Source: Camellia lanceoleosa (lineage: Eukaryota; Streptophyta; Magnoliopsida; Ericales; Theaceae). Taken from it: a DNA stretch of 64,000 nucleotides. The position numbers and the translations under genes are program-made. Location: positions 61,908,009 through 61,972,008 of the forward strand of contig CM045761.1 of NCBI GenBank assembly GCA_025200525.1, written 5' to 3'. The notes under the pieces are model-generated. The model saw only the letters and a list, made by a program, of their open reading frames with translations, was not told where the DNA came from and ran no database searches. Within the stretch, counting starts at the first letter, position 1. Each line of letters begins with the position of its first letter. Below, piece by piece: positions 42,832 through 55,740 of this stretch.

Positions 42832-45800
42832 ATGTTGTCTTTGATGCTTACACAAATGGCTTGTGTTGTGGCTTGTATGCCTAGCTTGTTTTAGCTTCAT
42901 TTCAGTAGGTATTAGGCTTTGTTTTGCCATGTTATACCTCTGTTTCAAGTTGGTTTAGACATGCCATGTATGCTTCATACACTTGTCTTGTAATCCCATG
43001 TTTTAGCCTTAATATGCATCACGTTGTAACATATGTTTTTAGCATGATTTTGGCTTGACTCCTTGAAGCTTTTAAGCTTGTTGTAACATGCCTAAGCTCT
43101 ATTTTTAATTTTTTTTGGTCATGCTTGCATTGTTTTGTATAGCCACCATGCAATCCTAGCTTGTATGCTTTAAGTGTTCAAGTTGCTAGCATGCTCTATC
43201 TGAATCATTTCAGTGGTTTGGCATCACTTCTAATGTCATTTCAATCCACATGGTATGCTTGTATGCTTGCATTTATAACTCCTTTAATACTTTAAAGAGT
43301 TAGTGTTGTATGCCTCATGGATATGTCATTGTGTATGCCAACACGCTTGGGTATTTGGGATGCCATCTAAGTGGGTTTTTGGGCTCATTTTAGCATGTCG
43401 TATCTTTGATTTTGGTCGCTTAAATCATGCCATGTTTGGTTGTCTTAGGTGTAGTGTAACACCTCTTTGGTGACCTCACATGCTTCATGCATTTGCCTCT
43501 TTGTTTTAGCTTGTTTTGGCTTTGGTCATTGCATATTTTAGGCTTACTTTGGCATGATTTAGGACTGTTTTGGTTCACTTTGGTCATTTTCTTCATGTGT
43601 CACATGACCATGGTTTGAGCCCTTAGACTAGTTTCAAGCTTTTTGCACATGCTTTGCTCACTTAGCGTAGTTGGTTTGGCATCATTCCTAGCATGTTTTC
43701 AGAGTTTAACATGTTGGTTATAAGTCCATGTTTGTCCCTTTTAAGAGTCCTTAAAAGTTGCCCTTTTAATGCTTAAGTTTTAAGCCTTTACATGTGCGTG
43801 TTTGTATGTGGTTGTGTCCTTCACTCCATAGCATTTTGGCTGCTGATTCGGGCTTATTTGAGAGCTACCCAAATTGGTTTAAGACCATCCTTCGCATGTT
43901 GTTGCATGCTCGCCTTGCATGTTGTCACATACTTGGCCTATTAACATGTTGTTACATGTTTAATTGCATTTGGCATGCTTTTGTTAAGTTGCTTTGCATA
44001 TTTGCATGCATTGTCCCTCACATGTTGTTACATGTCTTGCATGCTTGCATGCTTAAGTTGCATTTTGCATGCTTGTTAGCTTGCATCTTGTCATATGCTT
44101 GATATGTTGTCACATATTATCTCATACTTGTTACATGTTTGAATTAGTAGCATGCTTGTTCACATGTTCATGTTGCATGCTTAGCTTGCATGTTTAGGTT
44201 GCATATCATTGCATGCATCTCTTGCCTCTTAAATCAATTATGATAGGGGTTGGAGGCCTTTCATTTGTTTTGTGTGCATTTCATTTGACATCAAATGCAT
44301 ACTTGACTCATTTGGCCATCACGCATTGAAATGCGCGATTGGTGGCCCGAGGGTCGGGAACCATACTCCTTTGAGTCGTAAACATGATAAGGAGTGTGGT
44401 GGTGCAAACATTGCTTTGAAAATGCTTTGCCATGCTCTGTCTTTCCTCTGCTGCTATCAAACAGGATTCTGCAGGAATAGACAGCCGGTCGGCCATCTCC
44501 AGTGCCGGCCGGCTACAAATATTTGGCCGAGAGCTTCATTTTTGGTTGATGACCAGGTTCCCATGGCCGGTGGTGTTTCCTCTTGGTCGGTGACGCCCCA
44601 CAGTGTTTAGGGAGAAGTTCAGAAGCAACCTTGAGACTTGTGCAGTCTTCAGAGGTGCGATGTAAACAGGCGAGATGAGCATGGTGATGAATTTCCGAGC
44701 AAAGCCGAGCATACATGCATTTGTCCCTCCTCCCGAGGCTGTTTTACTACTTTCAGTAGTTTAATTAATTTTTTTAATTAATAAGGGTCTGTAATATTTA
44801 ATTAGCTTGTTAGTTAATTAATTTGTATTATTCTTTCGGCCCCTCTAAGAGAGGACGAATTTTGTAATAAGCATGCATGTGTGTGATGCATGTCTTCCAA
44901 CCCCACGTCTTTCTCTCTTTTACTTACCTGCTTTCAATGGTTAGTCTTAGGGCATGTTTCAATTAGCATACTTATGATAGCATGTTTGCATACATTCATT
45001 CGTATTGCACGCACCGGGCTCGGCGCATCATACTAATTGCATCGTATTTCAATTCCAAGTTGAATACGTGTATCAAGCTGTCGCATTTCACATGCCATTC
45101 TTAGGATTAGCCGAGCCTATTCTAGTTGCATTTTGCATGCGTTACATTAGCCATTGCTAACATGAACTAGGGTCATGCATGATTGCTAACTAGTTTCTTG
45201 TTTTGGCTTGGAGTACACTGTGAGTGTTTTATGCTTTAACATCTTGCATGTATGCAAGTGTTAACATGACAGCATGCTTGCCATGAGACTAATTGCTTAC
45301 GTGATATAACTGCCTGAATGCCTTTGGGTGAAGGTTGGATTACTTGAATTGGAACAATTCATTGAAATCCGTGTTTTAGCCTACTTTGTGAGTAGCAAAA
45401 TTCGAAACCATTTCCAAACAAATGGATATGCGATGCTTTGTTCCAAGTTAGGCGATCTAGTCTATACTTGTTATGCTGTGTGCATCACATAGTAATTTTA
45501 GGTTAATAACCGGAATAAGAGCACATAATGTTTTCAAAACTAGATATCATGGTTAGTAGAGGCCGATCTTTGATCGGGCGAGCGGGGGTGCTCATAGCTG
45601 ACCTTCCCCAATCGTACCCAAGTTCCCGAGCCGAGGCAACTTTGGTGATGATGGACACGTGACCTTAGGCAACGAGTCAGGGTTTCTTAAATCCCCCCAA
45701 AATAAATATTTAGGTGGCGACTCTGTATCTGGCAAAGCAGTCCATGTTTGGCACTTCTTTCTAAAAAATCTGTTTTTCAAAACGATTTGCCGGATTTGGA

Positions 45801-47724
45801 CTCTTTGATGATTCATCGGTCTTGCATTGCACTCTGCGAGTTTAGATACAGGATCGTGACATTGAGTCCTGAACTGTAGTGAGCCCAAATGAATAAAACG
45901 GGATTTCCTCCCGAGACGTTCGGGGATGTCTACAGTATGCTAAAGCATAAAAACTTACCGAGTACTCCAAGCCAAAATAGAAACTAGTTTAAAAAATGCA
46001 TGATCCTAACTATACAAGATGTCGAATGCAACACATGCAAGAAATGCAATTAATAGGCTCGGCTACTAATATGGAATATGAATCAATTTGAACAACATGC
46101 GATTAAACACATATTCAAAGAAGATATTGAAATGGCAATGCAGTTTGAATGATGCGTCGAGCCTCGGTGCATACAATACGAATGAATAGAAGCAAACATG
46201 CAAGCATAAGGTCTGCTAATTGAAAAATGTCCCTAATCTAACCATCAAAAGCGATTAAATAAAAGGGAGAAAGACGTGGGGTTGGAAGACATACACACAC
46301 GCACACACACTTATTATAACATTACGCCCTCGCAAATAAGGGTACAAATGAATAAGAGCTAACTAGCTACGCTAATTAAGCTAACTATTACAACACTTGA
46401 AATGAATTAACTAACTATTCTAGGCTAATTAAATATTACAAATCGAATTAATTAACTACTTCTAAGTAATTAATTATTACAAACTGAAAACGAATAACTA
46501 GTTAAGCTAACTAATTATTGAAAACACTTAATTAGCTATAACTAATTAATTACAATACACATTTGATCTAACGCTAATTAAACTAACTAGCTAATCCCAA
46601 GAAACGAGGAATGCATGCATGCTAGATCCTTCACCCGAAAAAAGCCACTGCTTTGCTATTGCAACCTCTGTTTGCACATTTGATCACTGAAAATTCTGCT
46701 AACTTCCAGAACACCTCTGCTTCATCTCAGGAACACACTGTACAAAAATCACTGATGGCCGACAAGGGGGACAAGGGGCCGATCGGCTACCAATGGTGGC
46801 CGGCCAGCCACTGATGGTGGCTGTCGGCCACTGCCAGTTCACACTTTCATGCTGCAACAAAGAGCAAAACAAAGCAAAACAGTGTATTCTCTCAAATTGT
46901 CTGTACTGTTTACCCTCCTTATCATCACACAAGCTCAAATGAGAGAAACTCTTGGCCCTCAAACCATCAATCAAGCAATTTTCATGCATGATGGCTAAGG
47001 GACTAAGTTTATACAAGTTTAATAAATGCACAAACAAGACCAAAATGACCACCACCCTATCATGCATGATCAAGGGCAATGGTGACCTAGGAAAATGACA
47101 CATTTCATCACTATGAGTATGAAATGTCCTATTTTCCTTATGTTCAAATTAACGTCCAATTTAAACACATGGAATGCAACACAAAGAATGCTTATCTTGC
47201 ACACTTTTACTTGTCAATTTTGTTTACTCATTTTAATTACCAAACCATTCTTTAGTCAATTAGTCCATTGGTGAGTGTCTTCTAAAGCGAAAGAAGTGTC
47301 AACCAAGGGGTAGTTCAAGGCATGAGGGAAGCTTCATGCCATTGGTAATGAGCCTGCAAAGGAGGATTAAACCATTAAGCATGAGTCTCAACCTCAAGCT
47401 TGAACAACCCTAAGGTTGAAACAACCCTCAAAACAAATGAAAAAAGTGAAGAAATGAGAGAGGTTGTAGAGATTGTATATGCTGAAAATGAGTGATAAAA
47501 GTACTAAAACATGCTATTAACTCAAAACAATAATAGTTAAAGCCTTAAAACACTAAGCTAGTGAAGGAATTAACACTATAACTATGCAAAACAAGCCTCA
47601 ACTGAACTAACCAGCCCAAAACAAAGCCAAAATAGGTTATTTCAAAGGCAAAAATATGCAGCTAAGTTAAGCTAGGAAAACATGCTAACACATGAAGCTA
47701 ACTAGGCATACAAACAAGGCACAA

Positions 47725-47802
47725 GGAGGGAAGGCTAACCCCTCCAAAGTTGGACTTCAAAAGTTTATTTTTACCACTGAAAAACCTCTGAAATTCAGTG
47801 GT
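47725..47802 (-). other. Double stem-loop in solo LTR 41021-49033
   Basis: Hairpin 1 with CCACTGAA/TTCAGTGG arms at 47773-47802. Hairpin 2 with GGAGGG and CCCCTCC arms at 47725-47745. Same order and spacing as in the other LTRs. Confidence 0.72.
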
Positions 47803-49033
47803 TAAAAGGCCCAAAAAAGTTGATTTGAAAGTGATGAAAAATAGCTCAAAAAGCTTAACAAGCTAAGAAGCAAAAGGGATGGACAACCCCCTAGCTCAAA
47901 AGGGCTCAAACCACCACTTTTAGGCCTCAAAAACATAACTTTTTACATGTCAAAAGCAGCCCCAAAATAGTAGAAAAAGATGGAAAAGCGAGTGTGCAAA
48001 ACAATCTAACAAAGCAAATAGTATACCTCTTGGAGCCAAAGCACAAAATAGGCAATAATCCAAGCCATAAACACCTTTTAAAGTTTAAAGAGGGTCTCAA
48101 GTAACCTCAGCCCAAAGATAAGCAACTTTAGTTAAGGGTTGATAGGCAAATTAGAAGTGTATCTCTACTTATATGCACAAAAGGGCAAGAAAGAGAAAAA
48201 TCTAGAGAGAGATGACTGTAGAGAGAGAGGCTCCCAAAATTTCCAACTTTGAAAACAATAGAGAAGGTCCTCTATGTATACAAATATATGAGCCTTGGTC
48301 GAAAATATCTCAAAATGGACAGCTGGAACATTGTGAAAACAGCTGGAGGAAAATATCTGCACAAAAACTGCCTTTTTGACACCAGTGGCCGACAAAATGC
48401 ACCTCTGGCCGACACACTCCACCAGTGGCCGGCCAAAAAAATCTACTTTCCAGGTCCAACTTCAAATGGGCATATCTCCTTCATCCGGACTCCTTTGCAG
48501 GTCATTCTTGAGTCTAAAATGAAGCCCCGAAAGCATTTTTTCCAATGGTGGCAGCCTCACATCAAAATTCCAAGTGTGAAAAAAGATATACTTGTTTTAG
48601 TGAAGACTGCTCAGTTTCAGCTTAACCGGGTTCATGCCTAACTTCTGCTCAACTAGTTTTCTTCCCTTTCCTCTAATCTTCTTCAACTCCAAACCTCTAA
48701 ATAAGGTGTTTTGAAATATTTTTCCAAGAGTTCACCTCTCCTTCATTTATTTCCACTTTATCCTTGCTCTGTTTACCGAAAAGCCCAACATTTAACGAAA
48801 TGTGAGCCTCGGAACATCGTAGAAACTTTTTTCAAAAATATTTTGAAAGAGAGGGTTTTAAGGTCTAAAATCATTTTGATCAAAATAGTTTTGGTCCAAA
48901 ATGGGGTGTAAGGTTGGGATTTGAAGCTCTCCTTGCCGAAGAAATCGAACCTTTGCACAAAATAGCCTTCATCACCAAATAATCAATCAACGGCGCCCAA
49001 GTCCAAAGGGCGGTCCAAAATGAGGTGTCTACA

Positions 49034-50362
49034 CTATCACTTTATTGTCAATGAGATCTTGAATCTCATGACGCAATCTAAAGCATTGATCAGTATCATG
49101 ACCATGATGTTGGTGAAAAGCACAGTATTTGGCCGGGTTGTGTTTAGGTGGGAGAGGATCGGGCAGTAGGCATTGTTCTAATGGCTTAAGATGCCCTTTT
49201 CTGATCAGGACCCCTAGGACTTTGGATAAGGACATGTAAAGTGGGGTGAAGACCCTCTGGCCTCGGGCCTGATGGCTTGAGATTTGTGAAGTTGTATTGG
49301 ATGTACCGGCAAAGAGGGTGGCAATCTTAGGTGTGGTGATGACCATGCTCACATCCGAAGGCCGTGCAAAAGTGCCACCAGTCGTGGTTGCGTTGGAGCT
49401 GCGTGTAAGGGCCTCCTTTTGGGCTGTTCTTTCTCATGGTCTATCAGCCCCTGCTTCATCGCATCTTTAATTTGGACCCCTATTTCGTGGAACTCAGCAA
49501 ATATAGACAAAGGCAAGACTATCATCTTCTGTAACAGTCTTCCTTGCAAATTACGGACCACCATTCAGATCTGATCCTTCTCGAATGGTCTAATAGTCAT
49601 CATAGAGGCCTTGGCCCTCCACCGAGTCACAAACTTTAAGAAGCCCTCCTTTGGCTCCTGGCGAGTTGTTTCGAGATCACGAGTAGTGACCTTGATCTAA
49701 GTATTGTAGGAGTACTGCGCTATGAAGGCCTCAGCCATTTCCTCCTAATTTCTTTTCACAGAGTCCTCAAGTTTGACATACCAGATGGCCGCTATACCCA
49801 ACAGGGTCTAGCCAAAAAGCGACAATTTCTACAGTCTAATGAGACCCATTGGTCATAGAATATCTAAAAATAACTGGAGATGGACCATGGGATCCCCGGA
49901 GCTGTCAAACCGATCTATGTGCGGCATCTTGAATCTGTCGAGCAAAGTCACCGCAGAATTTGTATACCCATCCTCGATATCAGGGATTGAATTCATGCCC
50001 TGCGCCCGTTTGAAGAGGTTTTCTAGCTTGCTGACCTTCAATGCAGTAGAGTCAACCTCAAATTCAAACGGCGCCTCTATTTAGTTAACTGGTGCCTTGG
50101 AGGTTTGATGTGGGATTGGATCTGCTAGAATGCCCATATTCCCTTGGACATTGATTATGACCCCGGGTGCTAGAACTCCCGCTAGGAGTGCATGGGATGT
50201 AGAGGCTACTGCCGGTTGTGGTTGCTGTTGTTGAAGCCTATCTATTACTTCTTCTTGGCGGGCTACAACCTCGGCTTGGTGGGCTGTGACCTCGGCTTGG
50301 TGGGCAGCATCTAGCTGCATAGTCTCAATAGTCTGCTGGAGCTGACGAAGCATATCTTCCAT
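49034..50362 (-). pseudogene. Gag N-terminal part of element B
   Basis: Starts MEDMLRQLQQTIETMQ at 50362, keeping the start that A has damaged. A Gln-rich coiled region follows, then a TAA near 50077, the gag core (VSKLENLFKRAQG, FKMPHIDRFDSSGDPMVHL at 50040-49860), a more decayed middle (49570-49850) and the intact zinc-knuckle-like YCAFHQHHGHDTDQCF near 49080-49130, ending RLRHEIQDLIDNKVI at the LTR insertion. Confidence 0.9.
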
Positions 50363-51324
50363 GCTGACTGAGAGATGTTAAGCTATCAAAATTGGTAAAT
50401 ACTCTCCTTTCGAAGTAAAAGTAAAAGACTGGGCCTGACTATGCATAGGCGAAGTAAGTGGTGACTGCTAAATTAATGACTACTGAAATGGTGAGTTATG
50501 CCTAACCCTCCTCCGTCTTGTAACTGGTGGAAGCGAAGCAAACACTGGCTATCCCCTAACAAGATCCCCAGATCTATAAAGTTTTCTCACTCGGGTCCAG
50601 AGTGCTTGGGGGGTAACTAAATCATCTGAAGCAATGGTGAAAAACTACTTTGCAAAAAGAAAAATAAAGCAAAAAGAAAACAAAAATCAGAAACCGCATA
50701 ACATCTCGGCTCAGACACAAACAACATGCAGTTGTAATCATAAGCTGGAGAACTGTACTCAACACTAATTTTTGCCTCAAAATTGATACCCAGACTTGCA
50801 ACTGATGTATACATTCCTACAAAGTTTCACTCTAAATGCACATATCAAGCAACTAAGAGTCAAAACCCCTATGATGGAGTAGGGTTACCCTGTCCTAATT
50901 TCGTCAGAAGCTAGGGGTTCACTACGCAAAACAAGCGGTTTCATACAATTCCTGTATTCAGATAAGCAACCTGTCCTAGTTTGGAACAGTCTCTATGGTT
51001 TCTGATATGCAACTAAGTCGATTGGTCAAAAAGGGTACCTCAGCAAGACTACCTAATATACCTCTCACACCTAACACCGAGAAGTGAAAAGAGGATCAAA
51101 CGGTACAGTGGTAGTCCAGATCCAAGGGTTGTGTTCCCATCATGACAGAGCCCGCAACCGGTCAGCCTTTTGGCAAGCTTTTCCAAGCAAGCCTCCGGTA
51201 AACTGCTTAGCAATAACAGATGGCAAACACAGTGACTTAAGCGCACCAATGCAAATGCAAATGCAAAAAAATACATAAGTGTAGATAAAACAACATATCA
51301 TGAGTTCAAGTCAAGTTCTCTAAA
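50363..51324 (-). other. 5' leader of element B
   Basis: Counterpart of 9779-10746. Short open frames only. It shares a SVASLGI-encoding stretch and a following T/C-rich tract with A, which may be part of a leader intron; not proven. Confidence 0.6.
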
Positions 51325-51342
51325 TCCCGAGCAGAATCGCCA
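51325..51342 (-). other. Primer binding site of element B
   Basis: The minus strand reads TGGCGATTCTGCTCGGGA, 5 bp after the LTR end at 51348. TGGCG-type primer sites are typical of Tat elements. Confidence 0.82.
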
Positions 51343-51924
51343 GAAACTATGGACTCACCTTCTTTCCTCGCCCCCCCCTTTCGGAAAGGTTTGAAAAGAA
51401 AAAGGCTCACAGTTCGGACTCCGGCAATTCTGAATCTAGTCTCACAAGTGCAATGTGAAACTGATAAACATCAAAGAGTCTAAATCCGGAAAATCTTTTT
51501 GGAAAATCGATTTTAAATCAAATAATGCCAAAATTAGACTGCTTTACCAGATACAAAATCCCCACCTAAATATTTTTTATTTTGGAGAAATTTAAGAAAC
51601 CCTGACTCGTGCCGAAGGCCACGTGTCCGTCATCACCAAAATTGCCTCACCTCGGTAACTTGGGTACAAGGGGGGAAGGTCATGAATTGAGCACCCCCGC
51701 TTGCCCGATCAAATATCGGCCTCTACTAATCATGATATGATTTTTATGTACATTATGCGTTCTTATTCCAGTTTTTAAACTAGCTTTACTATGTGATGCG
51801 CACAAGCAAGTATAGACTAGTTTGCTCAATTTGGAACAATTCAGCTCATGTTTGTTTGCGAAAATGGTTTGAATTTGCCACCTCAAGTGGGCTTTAAAGT
51901 TGCGGATTTGCCACCAAACATAGT

Positions 51925-52159
51925 GCCTGTTTGGTGCAGCTTAAAAGCTGCTTATTTCAGCTTGCAGCTTAATTTAAGCTATTTTGATGTATTTGGTTTA
52001 GCTTATAGCTTTCTGGAAATCAGAAATCAGCTTATTCTTTGAGTGGGACAGGAGATGCTTAATTTATAAGTCAGAAATCAGCTTATGTTCATAGTTATAA
52101 GCTATAAGTTGTTTAGGCATAAGCTATAAGCACTTTCCCACAGCTCTACCAAACAGGGC
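51925..52159. mobile_element. MITE with GCC(C)TGTTTGGT terminal inverted repeats
   Basis: 235-bp insertion absent from the aligned LTR at 41584 onward. Ends: GCCTGTTTGGT and ACCAAACAGGGC. Flanked by catagt at 51919-51924 and 52160-52165, present once in the empty copy. The interior is rich in AGCTTATAAGC-type palindromes and has no coding capacity. The TSD length (5-6 bp visible) and ends suggest a hAT-like MITE, but the superfamily is not certain. Confidence 0.85.
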
Positions 52160-52283
52160 CATAGTGGGCTTAAAACATGATTTGCCACTCAACAAAGTGG
52201 GCTTAAAATGCACATTTGTTGAATTGTTCCAATTCGAACAACAAGTCTTCATCCACAAGCATTCATGCAGTTTAACATTTAAG

Positions 52284-52288
52284 CACAT
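52284..52288. repeat. Target site duplication cacat (left copy)
   Basis: Matches 61856-61860. The empty equivalent at about 41706-41716 reads AAGCACATAGCCTCATGGC. Confidence 0.93.
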
Positions 52289-52875
52289 TGTCACAACCCG
52301 AACCTGCCCCCGCGAGTTAAGGACGTAACCGGCCAGTAATTGAGAGATTACCTACGGCCACAAACCAAACCAAACATATTTTAACAGAGTTCATGGGGGC
52401 CAAACGGAAGCAATTTGAAACTTTGTCCATAGAGCCGTGCTTATATGCACATCATTACATACATATGTTAATAACTCACGACAGAAAGTACAATGACATA
52501 AAATTCTATACAGACAGGATCATTCAAATCTAAGTCAGCCAAACAAAACTATATACAGATATACACAAAGTCCTCGCCCACATGACGAAATATAATACAT
52601 AACAAAATGGCAAAGACGGGTCTTGTACGTGAGACACAAGGGCTGACTCTCAAAGACTTGGTTGTTCCACACTGGCTTCACAGGGGCTGGGTCTGGACCT
52701 CTCATAGCTCACCTACAAACACACGAATGAGCGTGAGCGAAAGCCCAGTGAATAATATCAAATAAGAAGATACAACAATATGTAGAACAACATATTCCGA
52801 ACGGCCTTGGGCCCAATTCATATTTCTAATTAACATATATATACACAATGTAAGTCAAGTGACTATGGTTCTAAA

Positions 52876-53408
52876 CATACTGGCCTTTTGGCCTCTTTAT
52901 CTTCCACTTATGTCAAAACGGCCTCTGGCCCACTCATTCATTCTTGTCAAAACGGCCTTTGGCCCAATCACACTTTCGTGTCGAATGGCTCTGAGGCCCA
53001 AATACACTTTCATGTCAAAACGGCTCTTGGCCCAAATACACTTTCGTGTCAAGCGGCTCTTAGGCCCAAATACACTTTCGTGTCAAACGGCCTTCGGCCC
53101 ACATTTTATATCAATCGGCCTTCAGCCCATATGTATATCAATCGGCCTTCGGCCCACATTTTATCAATCGGCCTTCGACCCACATTTATATATCAATCGG
53201 CCTTCGGCCCATATGTATATCATTCGGCCTTCGGCCCACATTTTATCAATCGACCTTCGGCCCACATTTATATATCAATCGGCCTTCGGCCCACTTTTAT
53301 ATATCAATCAGCCTTCGGCCCACATTTTATCAATCTGGCTCATAGGCCTTCCATTTCAAACTGGCACATAGGCCTTTCATATCAAACTGGCACATAGGCC
53401 TTTATATA
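52876..53408. repeat. GGCC tandem array in left LTR of chromovirus 2
   Basis: About 20 units of 24-30 bp with cores GGCCTTTGGCCCA, then GGCCTTCGGCCCACAT, in a graded series: GGCTCTTAGGCC variants on the left, GGCCTTCGGCC units in the middle, GGCACATAGGCC on the right. Confidence 0.9.
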
Positions 53409-53730
53409 TATCAAACTTGTCCACCATTCAAATTAATAAACTTTACAAAACTTACATAAGAGTAAGCAAATGGGACTATAACATAATTTAGATATTACTC
53501 ACAGTGGTCAGCATGTGGATTTTCCCTGGAGCTTGACCCTACATATCACATAACACATATGGGTCACAAATAGTTCAATCCGTTCTTTAATTCACATATT
53601 CCTCTTTAGGCTTTATTCTTATCTCTTTAATTCAATCACAATGCTTAATGCATGCCTAAGAGTGTTTAGAAGTGAAAGGGAACGGAAAACAAAGCACAGA
53701 ATGCATTTTCAAAATTTCAGAAAATAGGGT

Positions 53731-53925
53731 CCCCGCTCGAGCGTGGACTTCCCCGCTCGAGCTGACCCTTAAGCCTGCAAAAGTGCTGGTTACCTCAAAT
53801 TCCCGCTCGAGCGTGAACTCGGCCGATCGAGCTGACTTCCTGTCTACATAGCTCCCCGCTCGAGCGCACCTCCAACTCTGCAAAAAGTGCTGGGAGCACG
53901 ATTTTCCCGCTCGAGCGGACATCGA
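53731..53925. repeat. CCGCTCGAGCGG palindrome array, left LTR of chromovirus 2
   Basis: Six clear copies and one variant (GGCCGATCGAGC) of the 12-bp palindrome CCGCTCGAGCGG, usually as CCCGCTCGAGCG plus TGGACTT- or GACTT-like spacer, set about 15-50 bp apart in AT-rich surroundings. Confidence 0.88.
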
Positions 53926-54933
53926 AAATCTGGGTTTTCCAGATTGAGTTCTTGAGCTCCAATTCGAATTCCAACCAACCAAATATGCATGTTATGGCTC
54001 AAATCTCAAATATACACATATTAACATGATACCACTCCAAGATTACAACATTAGAAAGCTCAATTTCTTATCTCATTTACATGCATGTCTCAAATTAATC
54101 CAAATTCATCACCAACACATCAAATTCTAACATGCAAAGCTTATTCTTTCATGATCTATTCTTGCATGTGAGAAATATACATTCATATCAACTTAATTGG
54201 TGAAGAGAGGTTTAGATACATGGTTTTTAAACAATATTCAACATAAATCATACATATTGTGCTCAAACATGGAGATTCATGGCCAATTCTTACATGCATG
54301 TATTCTAAGACTTTAAATTCAACATATATAACTCAATCCCCTTACATTCAAACTAATTCATGCTCTTGGCCATTAATCAATCTTGAATTTACAATTTACA
54401 AACAAAAATCTATGAGTTTACTTACCCAAGAGTTCAATCTCCCAAACTATAACAAAATCTTGGGCTTAATCTTCAAGTTCCCCAAATCTTGAGCCAAAAT
54501 CACCCAATTCTCTCCCTCTCTCTCTTAACAGCCAGCCCTCTCTTTTCTTTTCTTAGAGTTGATCAGCCACAATCATCTAAAGGAGAGAAATGAGGTGTAG
54601 TGCTTAAGCACAACAAATCCCACTAAGTCAATATAATAATAATAAGGCAATTGGGTACTAATCCACCAATTTAATCGATTTAATCTGACCCGAATTAATT
54701 TCTAATTAAATTTCACCGTAGGCTTTAAAAATTGCGCTAATTACAAAGGCGTAGTCAATTTTGGGCTCTGTGACCGATAGGGCCCTCAATTTAATTCCCA
54801 AAGCAAATTATTCAAACAGATATTCCTACGGTGAACAGATAGAACTTCAAAATCAAGTATATTCACATAATGACATATGAAATCATGCTCATATTAGGGA
54901 CCAATTAGCATAATACAGAACAGGGGTATTACA

Positions 54934-55740
54934 GTCTCCCCCCTTTTAGGAAGTTTGGTCCTCCAAACTTATTTTACCTTTAGTCGAAACAATTCAGAAC
55001 ATTTTTCATTCAATGGTTCCAATCCTTCTTAATAGTCATTCATTTAGTCTCAGAATCAGGCAAAGCTCTATTCCCAATCAGTCAGAGACTTACCTTTTTC
55101 TGCCATACGAGGCTTGGATAGTGCCATGCCAAAACTAAAGTGTGAGCTGTTGTTGCAAGCAAGTTTGTCAACGATAAAAAGATTTTTCCAATTTCCAGAA
55201 AATTTAAAGCACACATTTGGAGCATTTCTCCTAGAGTCTAAAAAGCTCTTTCTGATCATACATCAGTTGCGGATGGAAAACAGCGCCGAATCATATTTCA
55301 GTTTCATATCAAATTCATAATTTGTCCAGACCATATACAGAAATCATAAGTCATGATTAAGTTTACGTGATACATCCATTAGCATTAACAGACAGAATAG
55401 AACAGAACATATGCTCGTAAGGTTACAAATGACCAGTTCCATAAAGGAACCTCTGGATCCGGGTAACATAATAGAACAGAAGCTGAGCCCCCATTGCCTC
55501 TTGAAGGCTTTTCCGAATTCAAACACCTTTTAGAATTTCTGTCTAAACAATAGGTACTGGGACCCCATGCAACTGAGCAATCTTATCGATGTAAACAATG
55601 GCTAGTCTACAAGCATCATACAAAATTTTATAGGGAGATCTACCTACAATAGTCCAAACAGGACTTATACCTTGGGTGCTCATGGTGGCCCCACAACGAA
55701 ATTCGTAGCCACATATTCCTATTTCCATTCCAAAATAGAG
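54934..55740 (-). pseudogene. Integrase remnant of chromovirus 2
   Basis: After the polypurine tract, the minus strand shows fragments alignable with the chromovirus 1 integrase: IAQLHGVPVPIV (55543-55580), and NWKNLFIVDKLACNNSSHFS with FGMALSKPR (55090-55210), equivalent to the LAEFAYNNSFHSSIGMAPYE region. Catalytic motifs are lost and a segment with the GQSERT-type motif is damaged. No chromodomain was recognised. Confidence 0.72.

Larger units (their letters stand above)
41771..45934 (+). mobile_element. Nested solo LTR (Tat/Ogre family), plus strand
   Basis: 4164 bp, starting TGTAGACACCCC and ending GATGTCTACA, an 8-bp terminal inverted repeat TGTAGACA/TGTCTACA. Flanked by gtatg. GGCC clusters at 41965-42117 and 44480-44595, G-box at 42191-42196, TATAAA at 42255-42260, hairpins 42754-42783 and 42811-42831. 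A long stretch (42900-44230) is rich in CATGTTGTTACATG-like words. The last kilobase matches the ends of the other LTRs. No gene. Confidence 0.95.
41021..49033 (-). mobile_element. Solo LTR (Tat/Ogre family) in B gag, itself split by another solo LTR
   Basis: Flanked by ctatc at 41016-41020 and 49034-49038. On the minus strand it starts TGTAGACACCTC at 49033 and ends GAGTCCACA at 41021. Without the nested LTR (41771-45934 plus one gtatg) it is 3844 bp. Its middle resembles element B's own LTR (61861-64000) and parts of A's LTR. It has GGCC clusters (48381-48437, 46754-46830), hairpins (47773-47802, 47725-47745) and an AT-rich block (46360-46590). No gene; the stretch 46600-49000 holds only these signals. 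Confidence 0.93.
51348..52288 (-). repeat. 5' LTR of element B, inner part
   Basis: End of the LTR next to the primer site; the minus strand ends GAGTCCATA. It aligns with 41021-41720. Interrupted by a 235-bp MITE and cut on the right by chromovirus 2. It continues at 61861. Confidence 0.9.
52289..54933 (-). repeat. 3' LTR of chromovirus 2 (2645 bp)
   Basis: Plus strand starts TGTCACAACCC and ends GGTATTACA. Contains the GGCC array 52876-53408 and the CTCGAG palindrome array 53731-53925. A 77-codon open frame at 54259-54492 is identical in both LTRs but has no recognisable domain and probably reflects only LTR identity. Confidence 0.95.

Noticed and set aside
41771..45934. Full-length retrotransposon between the gtatg duplications
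   Set aside because: It begins and ends as one LTR with no primer site, gag or pol inside, so it is a solo LTR.
54259..54492. 77-codon frame repeated identically at 61164-61397 as a conserved gene
   Set aside because: Identity is explained by the two LTRs of one recent insertion; composition is like surrounding AT-rich DNA and no domain is seen.
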